A stretch of 64,000 nt of DNA, taken from NCBI GenBank assembly GCA_034769895.1, contig CM068370.1:43512844-43576843 (forward strand), in the 5' to 3' direction. The position numbers were made by a program, and so were the translations under genes. Below, in pieces: positions 21,936 through 33,500 of this stretch (its first letter is position 1; every line of letters begins with the position of its first letter). This DNA comes from Magicicada septendecula (lineage: Eukaryota; Arthropoda; Insecta; Hemiptera; Cicadidae). The notes under the pieces are model-generated. The model was not told where the DNA came from. It made no database searches and saw only the letters and a list, made by a program, of their open reading frames with translations.

Positions 21936-22100
21936 CTTTCAAGGCCGGCGTCAACGTTGTTAAAGTTACTACAACTAACCGGGCTGTTAGGCTGTAGGCT
22001 GTAGGCTGTAGGCTGTAGGCTGTAGGCTATAGGCTACCGTTGTTGTGGACAAACGTTTCGGCCCACCATCACCAGTATCTGAAACAGTTGTCACGGGGTC
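21936..22100 (-). mobile_element. Single-arm relative of the foldback/PLE family, with heptamer array
   Basis: On the minus strand: CTGGTGA (22075-22069), a short hairpin, GAAA (22059-22056), then ACGU|U, followed by an expanded heptamer array, AACAGCCCGG and finally GACGCCGGCCTTGAAAGC near 21939-21957. The order of motif, CAGCCCGG and GCCGGCC tail is the same as in the foldbacks at 37.3 and 61.2 kb. No opposing arm was found. Confidence 0.6.
21985..22035. repeat. Heptamer tandem repeat (GGCTGTA)n
   Basis: Seven units, the last two slightly altered (GGCTATA, GGCTACC). It appears to be a local expansion of the CAGCC word normally found once at this place in the element family. Confidence 0.93.
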
Positions 22101-22339
22101 CGCCAGTTCACGCCGACTGTGAGGTTAACACAACTTGTAGATTGTCCTCACGCCCCGCCGATTTAGCAATATTAAAAAATAATTGTAACTTTCCTTATGT
22201 CACGTTAACTCTCAGCACTTTCAACTTCAACCCACTCAGAGATAACGAAGTAGGTATCTTCTGCTGTCAGTGTCTTATTTACAGTGAAGCAACTGGCATA
22301 CAGAAAACGTATACAGGCTCGGGTTTGGATTTTTGTGTG

Positions 22340-22705
22340 TTCATAACAATTAAATTAAATACTGATTTTGTGCATATGCTTGCTTGTAAGCGGGGTAATG
22401 GCGGAATCTAGATGAATGGTGACCAATGCAATTGACACATTTCATTGGTTCAGCACAGGGACCGTCACCATGAGCCGACTTACCATAGAAGCATGTCTTG
22501 ACGAGAGCAGGTCTTGATGCAGTGTGCTCGAATTGCAAACATTGGAAACATTGCATCGGTTGAGAGATGGATGCTTTCAATCTCAGCTTTTGAAAGCCTG
22601 CTCACTGGAAACATTGCATCGGTTGAGAGATGGATGCTTTCACTCTCAACCTTTGAGAGCCTGCTCTCACCTTTTCCGGCAAAGTTGTCGTGTAGAAGGT
22701 TGGGA
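22340..22705 (-). pseudogene. LINE ORF1 (gag-like) zinc-knuckle remnant, Jockey type
   Basis: The minus strand reads TLPEKVRAGSQRLRVKASI, QPMQCFQCLQFEHTAS, CFYGKSAHGDGPC and EPMKCVNCIGHHS, the pattern of Jockey-group LINE gag proteins with three C-x2-C..H..C knuckles, here with several Cys or His lost. A 63-bp segment is duplicated and a stop follows the first copy. The fragment is oriented opposite to the RNase H part that follows at 22.75 kb. It would have been an RNA-binding protein. Confidence 0.8.
22544..22669. repeat. 63-bp tandem duplication (2 units)
   Basis: GGAAACATTGCATCGGTTGA begins both units, at 22544 and 22607. It duplicates about 21 codons of the gag-like remnant. Confidence 0.93.
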
Positions 22706-22744
22706 CGTGGGACACGTGTATGCACTACCGAACTCTGTGCGATG

Positions 22745-23430
22745 TGGCAGGTTCTCCATTTCTGTGATCACTAAAATGAACAACAATTTTCTAATCTGTA
22801 TGGATTCACTGCGTTTTCCAACTGTCTTGGACAATCTGGCCACAGTGAGTCCGATATTACGACAGAAAAATGCATTGTGACATATTTTGGAAGACCTTGA
22901 TTCATCTTTTACTTTCGTTTGGTGTCCGGTTCGGTGTTATTGAAGATGACGAAGCAGCTGACGTTGCAGCGGATTGAAGCGGACAGCCCTCGAGTCGATG
23001 CGACTCCTATACGACCTGATGACACGAAACTAGCTGCCACAGGCACCACTATTAATATGTGGCGGCAGATATGGAACACATGGCCAGAGCAAACTTCCTG
23101 CCGTGAAGCAGAGCGTCCGTAAATGGCAAGTAGCAGGTGACCGCAGTCGTCGTTAACAAGTTTGCATCACGAGACTGCGCATTGGGCACACGAACTTGAC
23201 GTCTTCGTACTTATCTTCTACAATGACAAGAGCGATCCGTCTGCACTTGTGCCAGAGAACTTACAGTGAAACACTTAATAGAAGACTGTAGTGCTCTAGC
23301 AGAACTGAGGCAGAGACACAGAGTAAAAAGTAACCTGAAAGAAGATCTCGGAAACAAACAGTTACCGGTAGACAGGACTCTGTCCTTCCTAAAAGCAACC
23401 AGATTACTGTATAGACTTTGAAAATATTGT
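22745..23430 (+). pseudogene. LINE ORF2 RNase H and C-terminal part, Jockey type
   Basis: The joined frames read LICMDSLRF, the RNase H DS box (~22795), FTFVWCPV (~22908), an E-x-AD-x-AA stretch after 22945, ANKLPAVKQSVRKW-like, TRLRIGHTNLTSSYL (~23168) and TVKHLIEDCSALAELR (~23265), closing with LKATRLLYRL and a stop at ~23421. RIGHT-x-LT-x-x-YL followed by a C/H cluster is the usual end of Jockey and CR1-type ORF2. At least three frameshifts and in-frame stops make it a pseudogene. The gag-like part of a similar LINE lies inverted immediately to the left. Confidence 0.85.
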
Positions 23431-25075
23431 TTTGCATCATAGTGTGTAGGCCTACGAGTTTTCGCTCTCTTTGAGTCGACTAAAATATAGTTGAGAAGAA
23501 AAACATCCCGTCGGGCAACGCTGCTGGTAGACGTCGTTCGGCTAAAGACCTCAGTTCCCAAGCTCCCATAACATTAAAAAAATGTATATTGTTAGTATTA
23601 TTACGCGTTATTAGCAGTTTTTATTCATGAAAGTTCTGAAATGCTGGGCGGTACAGGCTACAGAAAGTTTTAATGCTTATTACCAAAGTTTAAGTCACTT
23701 AACTAGTCGTTGCATTTAATACTCACTTTCAAAGTGGAAAGTTCATGTCTTAGCCACTGCCGTATTATTCAAGTTGCAGACGGTGTCTGTTTATGTACTA
23801 GTTTTACTGCTCAATCCGCAGTAAGTGAAGTGCATTTCTTTAGGTTGAGGTTTTTTATAACGTTTTTATATTTTATATTCTTTGCTTTCTTGATGACACA
23901 AAGTAATATTATTATAGCATTTGCATAGTCTGAAGGTTACAGAAACCAGTAACGGATAAAGCTTAAAAGCTTTATAGTTCTAGACAGCGATATTAAAGAG
24001 TATTAGCTTCACATAAAAGAAAATGCGTAAAAGCAGATATAAAATGGAGTGAGGGGGGTAAATTAAATTTTTGTCTAAATCTGAATATAGAAAGGACAGA
24101 AAATAAATAATTATAGTTTGGCCAAATGTATTGAAGTATCTACTGGATTTTAAAGTAAAACTATATACAAGTAAACTCATTAACTATTTATTTGTCTATC
24201 AGTCAATAAATAAATAAATAAATGTGCTCTGTCAGGACCACAGAAGCGAATAATGATCCGACACTCTCTGCTGACCTTTTCGTGGTCTGGCTGAAAGTTG
24301 GAGCCGGAATATTCGCAAGAAGTTATAAAAATACATTTCTAAAAATATGTATAAAATTCAGTATTACGCTTATAACGTTAATAATACATTAATTTTAGCA
24401 CTTTAAACTCGTATGTTATTAAATTTGAACCAAAAAAGTTGTCCAACAATTTTATTTTTTAATTTATTATATTATCAAATTTAGTATATAAAAAAACAGA
24501 CAGACTGCTGTAAAGTTGTATTTGTTAATCGTTTAACCCTTTGAGGCCTTGATGGCGGCAAGAGAACCGGTAGCAAATCGCCAGGCCGCCACTCCGATTC
24601 TAGCAAGTCAACTTGAATTTCTGTAAAAAGTATCAAGCGAAGTTTAACGTGTTTCACGCTGTACAACTTAATGTCTTAATTAATTTTAATTTGCATCATG
24701 TGCGATGTATTAACAGTTTTTATGTAAATCAACATATACAATATTAAAGTATGATTCATAATATGTAATTTTCATTTCTGATATGGTAAATGTTTATTTA
24801 ACCTCATCGTATTTTCATAAATTTTACCAGAAATTGTATTTGTTATACTGTAGTTATATTTTGTTATACGTTATGTGAGTATCAATATTTTGTATGTTTC
24901 AAAACTTGTTATTTTTGGTCCCAATAATACTGTTACGTTCGTTGAATTGAAAGACAATTGCGTAACACTGTAAACAATTCGAGAATGTCGTTGTACACGC
25001 TTCTCGGCTGTAGCATCTGTGTCTACACAGGCGTGCAGCGTCTTTTCAAGGTCGTGCACTTCTCTAGGATCTAGA
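23431..25075. other. Mostly AT-rich, nothing recognised
   Basis: The first ~150 bases may be the 3' UTR of the preceding LINE. A short (AATA)n run lies at ~24204-24225. No other coding sequence or repeat was recognised. Confidence 0.5.
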
Positions 25076-25079
25076 TTGT

Positions 25080-25450
25080 TTCAAGGTCTGTAAGTACGTA
25101 ATTATTCTCGGTGCCCCGCCGGGAAAGCAGCAGATGTCTCTCGACCTCTGTAAGGTATATACAAGCTACAGTGGTCGCCTTAGCAGTTAGTTATAGTTGG
25201 CTACTTATTCAAGTGCGGATCGGAGTATTGTGACTAAGTGATCCTTGTGTTAATTAGTGCCGAACTCTAATAGTTGATATTTGTTATTGCGTGTGGACAA
25301 ATGTAACTTGTATGAGAGTGCCTTTCTTTATTTCAAATTGTTGTTTGTGTCTAATTAAAGTTGGTAATTACTGACTTCATTGGTGTCTGTTATTTTGTTT
25401 CCACTGTACAATACGGCGATCGATGTGACCGTCGTAATAGTACGATGTTA
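25080..25450 (+). mobile_element. LTR-like dispersed repeat, copy 1
   Basis: It has a TATA-like word (GGTATATACAAGC, ~25150) about 30 bases before an initiator-like TTAGCAGTTAGT, and ends with TTGTTTCCACTGTAC...GACCGTCGTAAT. Two other copies (25.73-26.22 kb and 41.35-41.66 kb, both minus) share the terminal block and a promoter at the same spacing. This arrangement is typical of a solo LTR, whose 3' end would be ...GTCGTTACA. The left end and any target duplication could not be set. Confidence 0.55.
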
Positions 25451-25732
25451 GTTAGTCAACCTGTTTTCATTAAAACCGAGAACTATTATTGCTTCTTGAG
25501 TTATCTGGTTTCCGTTGCACATGGCATGCAAGTAACATACATAACATAACTTACGAGATAAACTTTGAATTGTAGACAGAAGGTCTATGTTTATATATGC
25601 TGCAGAACATAAAGACACGTGTGTTATTGTTCTGTTGTCGGCTTTAATGATGACTTACCACTAGAACCCAGAGTAGGCTCTCGGTTGTACTTGTACTACG
25701 CACATACCTATCACAGAGCTGCGCGTCTAGAT

Positions 25733-26225
25733 TGTAACGACGGTCTACTGATCGTCGTATGGTACAGTGGAAAACAAAATACAACACACCAATTATGTCA
25801 CTAATCACCTGCTTTACTTATCACAGTTGAACAGTTTGTACTCAACAAGATAGTCTCTTACAACAAAGCAAATAAAAATTGTTCACACGCAATAACAATG
25901 TCTACTAATATTAAACACATTTGTATTACAATTATCCTACATAATTATAAAACACATAACACTTCACCACAATATTACGAACCCCCCACTCCAATAAATC
26001 GCGACTCAAACTGAAGCTGAGCGTAGCTGAGTACTTGTATTTATACCCCGCCGAAATACCAGAATATTCCATACTGCGCGTCAAGAACGCTACTAGAAAA
26101 CACCAGAACGTAATTGACTGCGGCCTTGCACACAGCGCGTGCGTACTGCTGAAATCTGGATCAGTCTCCGCGGACGCGTGACAAGTGTCACGTAATTGCG
26201 TAGAATGTTTTGTAATGGTACAACA
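25733..26225 (-). mobile_element. LTR-like dispersed repeat, copy 2
   Basis: On the minus strand it has GGCGGGGTATAAATACAAG (~26050) with an initiator-like CTCAGCTTCAGT downstream, and ends GTTTTCCACTGTACC...GACCGTCGTTACA at 25733. The ...CA end fits an LTR. It is inverted relative to copy 1, about 290 bases away. No internal retroelement coding sequence is attached. Confidence 0.55.
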
Positions 26226-27547
26226 CGTTTTCCGCATTACGTAAGAATATGTTTGGTTAGACAACGGCAAAACCATACCTAGGGCAGTGAACAGAAAAGC
26301 TATGTTGTAAAACGTCTAGAGTTACTGTAGTAACAAACAAAAACAATATAGGATTTAATTACCTTAAAAGATAATGTTGAGTAGGAAATTCTAATGATAA
26401 AAGTGGAATTCTCTGGAGAAAATGTAACCGTAATATGGTTTACTACGGAAAACCCGATTGGTCGGTGGAATTTCCTCTTAGGGAACGTAAGAAAACGAAG
26501 TGGTAAACCAACCACTTCTTGTCATTTTCTGTCATGTACACATTTCTAAGGCTACTCGCCTATCTTAATCACGTTTTGTGTTGTCACAGTTTTTCTTCAG
26601 TAGATTAATACAAACGTTCTAGCTAAGAACTTTCAAATTTCACTACTTGTACGCCCAACTGCCTGTACACTATATTTGATAGTAAAGAAATTTAAGAATG
26701 TAATATTTAAGTAAAAATGATTAATACTTATAATCATTATTGTAAACAGTCAAAAATATACAAACTGGTCAGAGAAAATTATGAAATTAAAAATGAAACA
26801 ATACAAAAAGCAACGTTTTAAAATTCAAAAACGCAGAGGTGAAGAATCAGTGGATGGTTTAAAATTACTTTTAAAATAAGCTGTAATTCAGGCTGTGGTT
26901 TTAGTCTAATATGATACATTTCATGTAATGTACAACATCATCAGTTGAACAGTCTCTGGTATTCCAAATTGGTTCAAATGTGTTAGCAGACAATGCGATT
27001 ATTCTTGGCTTTCTGTTTATCCAACTTCGTCGTACTTATTTGCTAAACTGATAACTGTCATGTTCTGGAAGAGGCCTTTCGGTGTTTCCACCATTTTCAA
27101 GTCCCAAAACTACGACTTTCTGTTTACGTCTGACAAACAAAATATAACAGTAAATAGATAACTGTGCATCGTCAAGCTAATTAATAACAATAGTAGTAAT
27201 AATCTTTATAGGTAAATAATATAATTGGACATCGAAAATGTAGTACAATTTAAAATTTACGAAGTATGTACACGTTAACATAATGTGTTTTTGCAAAATT
27301 TATTTTATGATTTAGAAAATTTATTTCATAAGCAACGTCAATATTTTAAACAACGTGCATGGGCAAACACGTAGGAGTACACTGTGTTGCCTCATTTGTA
27401 TTCCAGACGAGGTGCGTTGTGTAGACTAAAAGCATACGCGTGCACCCTAGACGAATATGTTATTGTAAGATAAAAGCAAAGATATCGCTACTTTTTTGGT
27501 AAGAATGCATTATGTATATTGTAAGATAAATACCCCACTTGAAATAT
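26226..27547 (-). other. Non-coding, with one weak hammerhead-like trace
   Basis: Minus strand 26944-26919 reads CTGATGA, a hairpin with ATGT...ACAT, and GAAA followed by TGTATC. Helix I pairing is poor. The surroundings are AT-rich and have no coding sequence. Confidence 0.4.
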
Positions 27548-30500
27548 TGTCGGAAACGATATGAACGCTACGCATCTCTGCTTTCAGTTGGCACATGCAC
27601 ACCAGGCGTCTCTAGTACAGATTCACTGTAAGCTACACGCTCCCAACAATCTCAGTTCTATGTCGGAAACGATATGAACGCTACGCATCTCTGCTTTCAG
27701 TTGGCATACGCACACCAGGCGTCTCTAGTACAGATTCACTGTAAGCTACACGCTCCCAACAATCTCAGTTCTATGTCGGAAACGATATGAACGCTACGCA
27801 TCTCTGCTTTCAGTTGGCATACACACACCAGGCGTCTCTAGTACAGATTCACTGTAAGCTACACGCTCCCAACAATCTCAGTTCTATGTCGGAAACGATA
27901 TGAACGCTACGCATCTCTGCTTTCAGTTGGCATACGCACACCAGGCGTCTCTAGTACAGATTCACTGTAAGCTACACGCTTCCAACAATGTCAGTTCTAT
28001 GTCGGAAACGATATGAACGCTACGCATCTCTGCTTTCAGTTGGCATACACACACCAGGCGTCTCTAGTACAGATTCACTGTAAGCTACACGCTTCCAACA
28101 ATCTCAGTTCTATGTCGGAAACGATATGAACGCTACGCATTTCTGCTTTCAGTTGGCATATGCACACCAGACGTCTCTAGTACAGATTCACTGTAAGCTA
28201 CACGCTTCCAACAATGTCAGTTCTATGTCGGAAACGATATGAACGCTACGCATCTCTGCTTTCAGTTGGCATACACACACCAGGCGTCTCTAGTACAGAT
28301 TCACTGTAAGCTACACGCTTCCAACAATCTCAGTTCTATGTCGGAAACGATATGAACGCTACGCATCTCTGCTTTCAGTTGGCATACACACACCAGGCGT
28401 CTCTAGTACAGATTCACTGTAAGCTACACGCTTCCAACAATATCAGTTTTATGTCGGAAACGATATGAACGCTACGCATCTCTGCTTTCAGTTGGCATAC
28501 GCACACCAGGCGTCTCTAGTACAGATTCACTGTAAGCTACACGCTTCCAACAATCTCAGTTCTATGTCGGAAACGATATGAACGCTACGCATCTCTGCTT
28601 TCAGTTGGCATACACACACCAGGCGTCTCTAGTACAGATTCACTGTAAGCTACACGCTTCCAACAATCTCAGTTCTATGTCGGAAACGATATGAACGCTA
28701 CGCATCTCTGCTTTCAGTTGGCATACACACACCAGGCGTCTCTAGTACAGATTCACTGTAAGCTGCACGCTTCCAACCATCTCAGTTCTATGTCGGAAAC
28801 GATATGAACGCTACGCATCTCTGCTTTCAGTTGGCATATGCACACCAGACGTCTCTAGTACAGATTCACTGTAAGCTACACGCTTCCAACAATGTCAGTT
28901 CTATGTCGGAAACGATATGAACGCTACGCATCTCTGCTTTCAGTTGGCATACGCACACCAGGCGTCTCTAGTACAGATTCACTGTAAGCTACACGCTTCC
29001 AACAATCTCAGTTCTATGTCGGAAACGATATGAACGCTACGCATCTCTGCTTTCAGTTGGCATACGCACACCAGGCGTCTCTAGTACAGATTCACTGTAA
29101 GCTACACGCTTCCAACAATCTCAGTTCTATGTCGGAAACGATATGAACGCTACGCATCTCTGCTTTCAGTTGGCATACGCACACCAGGCGTCTCTAGTAC
29201 GGATTCAGTGTAAGCTACACGCTTCCAACAATGTCAGTTCTATGTCGGAAACGATATGAACGCTACGCATCTCTGCCTTCAGTTGGCATACACACACCAG
29301 GCGTCTCTAGTACAGATTCACTGTAAGCTACACGCTTCCAACAATCTCAGTTCTATGTCGGAAACGATATGAACGCTACGCATCTCTGCTTTCAGTTGGC
29401 ATATGCACACCAGACGTCTCTAGTACAGATTCACTGTAAGCTACACGCTTCCAACAATGTCAGTTCTATGTCGGAAACGATATGAACGCTACGCATCTCT
29501 GCTTTCAGTTGGCATACACACACCAGGCGTCTCTATTACAGATTCACTGTAAACTACACGCTTCCTACAATCTCAGTTCTATGTCGGAAACGATATGAAC
29601 GCTACGCATCTCTGCTTTCAGTTGGCATACGCACACCAGGCGTCTCTAGTACAGGTTCACTGTAAGCTACACGCTTCCAACAATCTCAGTTCTATGTCGG
29701 AAGCGATATGAACGCTACGCATCTCTGCTTTCAGTTGGCATACGCACACCAGGCGTCTCTAGTACAGGTTCACTGTAAGCTACACGCTTCCAACAATGTC
29801 AGTTCTATGTCGGAAACGATATGAACGCTACGCATCTCTGCTTTCAGTTGGCATACACACACCAGGCGTCTCTAGTACAGATTCACTGTAAGCTACACGC
29901 TCCCAACAATCTCAGTTCTATGTCGGAAACGATATGAACGCTACGCATCTCTGCTTTCAGTTGGCATACGCACACCAGGCGTCTCTAGTACAGATTCACT
30001 GTAAGCTACACGCTTCCAACAATGTCAGTTCTATGTCGGAAACGATATGAACGCTACGCATCTCTGCTTTCAGTTGGCATACACACACCAGGCGTCTCTA
30101 GTACAGATTCACTGTAAGCTACACGCTTCCAACAATCTCAGTTCTATGTCGGAAACGATATGAACGCTACGCATTTCTGCTTTCAGTTGGCATAAGCACA
30201 CCAGACGTCTCTAGTACAGATTCACTGTAAGCTACACGCTTCCAACAATGTCAGTTCTATGTCGGAAACGATATGAACGCTACGCATCTCTGCTTTCAGT
30301 TGGCATACACACACCAGGCGTCTCTAGTACAGATTCACTGTAAGCTACACGCTTCCAACAATCTCAGTTCTATGTCGGAAACGATATGAACGCTACGCAT
30401 CTCTGCTTTCAGTTGGCATACACACACCAGGCGTCTCTAGTACAGATTCACTGTAAGCTACACGCTTCCAACAATATCAGTTTTATGTCGGAAGCGATAT

Positions 30501-33500
30501 GAACGCTACGCATCTCTGCTTTCAGTTGGCATACGCACACCAGGCGTCTCTAGTACAGATTCACTGTAAGCTACACGCTTCCAACAATCTCAGTTCTATG
30601 TCGGAAACGATATGAACGCTACGCATCTCTGCTTTCAGTTGGCATACACACACCAGGCGTCTCTAGTACAGATTCACTGTAAGCTACACGCTTCCAACAA
30701 TCTCAGTTCTATGTCGGAAACGATATGAACGCTACGCATCTCTGCTTTCAGTTGGCATACACACACCAGGCGTCTCTAGTACAGATTCACTGTAAGCTAC
30801 ACGCTTCCAACCATCTCAGTTCTATGTCGGAAACGATATGAACGCTACGCATCTCTGCTTTCAGTTGGCATATGCACACCAGACGTCTCTAGTACAGATT
30901 CACTGTAAGCTACACGCTTCCAACAATCACAGTCCTATGTCGGAAACGATATGAACGCTACGCATCTCTGCTTTCAGTTGGCATATGCACACCAGGCGTC
31001 TCTAGTACAGATTCATTGTAAGCTACACGCTTCCAACAATCTCAGTTCTATGTCGGAAACGATATGAACGCTACGCATCTCTGCTTTCAGTTGGCATATG
31101 CACACCAGGCGTCTCTAGTACAGATTCTCTGTAAGCTACACGCTTCCAACAATCTCAGTTCTATGTCGGAAAAGATATGAACGCTACGCATCTCTGCTTT
31201 CAGTTGGCATACGCACACCAGGCGTCTCTAGTACAGATTCACTGTAAGCTACACGCTTCCAACAATCTCAGTTCTATGTCGGAAACGATATGAACGCTAC
31301 GCATCTCTGCTTTCAGTTGGCATACGCACACCAGGCGTCTGTAGTACAGATTCACTGTAAGCTACACGCTTCCAACAATCTCAGTTTTATGTCGGAAACG
31401 ATATGAACGCTACGCATCTCTGCTTTCAGTTGGCATACGCACACCAGGCGTCTCTAGTACAGATTCACTGTAAGCTACACGCTTCCAACAATCTCAGTTC
31501 TATGTCGGAAACGATATGAACGCTACGCATCTCTGCTTTCAGTTGGCATACGCACACCAGACGTCTCTAGTACAGATTCACTGTAAGCTACACGCTTCCA
31601 ACAATGTCAGTTCTATGTCGGAAACGATATGAACGCTACGCATCTCTGCTTTCAGTTGGCATACGCACACCAGGCGTCTCTAGTACAGATTCACTGTAAG
31701 CTACACGCTTCAAACAATCTCAGTTCTATGTCGGAAACGATATGAACGCTACGCATCTCTGCTTTCAGTTGGCATACGCGCACCAGGCGTCTCTAGTACA
31801 GATTCACTGTAAGCTACACGCTTCCAACAATCTCAGTTCTATGTCGGAAACGATATGAACGCTACGCATCTCTGCTTTCAGTTGGCATATGCACACCAGG
31901 CGTCTCAAGTACAGATTCACTGTAAGCTACACGCTTCCAACAATCTCAGTTCTATGTCGGAAACGATATGAACGCTACGCATCTCTGCTTTCAGTTGGCA
32001 TACGCACACCAGGCGTCTCTAGTACAGATTCACTGTAAGCTACACGCTTCCAACAATGTCAGTTCTATGTCGGAAACGATATGAACGCTACGCATCTCTG
32101 CTTTCAGTTGGCATACACACACCAGGCGTCTCTAGTACAGATTCACTGTAAGCTACACGCTTCCAACAATCTCAGTTCTATGTCGGAAACGATATGAACG
32201 CTACGCATTTCTGCTTTCAGTTGGCATATGCACACCAGACGTCTCTAGTACAGATTCACTGTAAGCTACACGCTTCCAACAATGTCAGTTCTATGTCGGA
32301 AACGATATGAACGCTACGCATCTCTGCTTTCAGTTGGCATACACACACCAGGCGTCTCTAGTACAGATTCACTGTAAGCTACACGCTTCCAACAATCTCA
32401 GTTCTATGTCGGAAACGATATGAACGCTACGCATCTCTGCTTTCAGTTGGCATACACACACCAGGCGTCTCTAGTACAGATTCACTGTAAGCTACACGCT
32501 TCCAACAATATCAGTTTTATGTCGGAAACGATATGAACGCTACGCTTCTCTGCTTTCAGTTGGCATACGCACACCAGGCGTCTCTAGTACAGATTCACTG
32601 TAAGCTACACGCTTCCAACAATCTCAGTTCTATGTCGGAAACGATATGAACGCTACGCATCTCTGCTTTCAGTTGGCATACACACACCAGGCGTCTCTAG
32701 TACAGATTCACTGTAAGCTACACGCTTCCAACAATCTCAGTTCTATGTCGGAAACGATATGAACGCTACGCATCTCTGCTTTCAGTTGGCATACACACAC
32801 CAGGCGTCTCTAGTACAGATTCACTGTAAGCTACACGCTTCCAACCATCTCAGTTCTATGTCGGAAACGATATGAACGCTACGCATCTCTGCTTTCAGTT
32901 GGCATATGCACACCAGACGTCTCTAGTACAGATTCACTGTAAGCTACACGCTTCCAACAATGTCAGTTCTATGTCGGATACGATATGAACGCTACGCATC
33001 TCTGCTTTCAGTTGGCATACGCACACCAGGCGTCTCTAGTACAGATTCACTGTAAGCTACACGCTTCCAACAATCTCAGTTCTATGTCGGAAACGATATG
33101 AACGCTACGCATCTCTGCTTTCAGTTGGCATACGCACACCAGGCGTCTCTAGTACAGATTCACTGTAAGCTACACGCTTCCAACAATCTCAGTTCTATGT
33201 CGGAAACGATATGAACGCTACGCATCTCTGCTTTCAGTTGGCATACGCACACCAGGCGTCTCTAGTACGGATTCAGTGTAAGCTACACGCTTCCAACAAT
33301 GTCAGTTCTATGTCGGAAACGATATGAACGCTACGCATCTCTGCCTTCAGTTGGCATACACACACCAGGCGTCTCTAGTACAGATTCACTGTAAGCTACA
33401 CGCTTCCAACAATCTCAGTTCTATGTCGGAAACGATATGAACGCTACGCATCTCTGCTTTCAGTTGGCATATGCACACCAGACGTCTCTAGTACAGATTC

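Noticed and set aside
26919..26944. Further hammerhead motif
   Set aside because: CTGATGA, hairpin and GAAA are present, but helix I does not pair convincingly, no inverted arm or element boundary was found, and the match may be chance. It is noted in the stretch description only.
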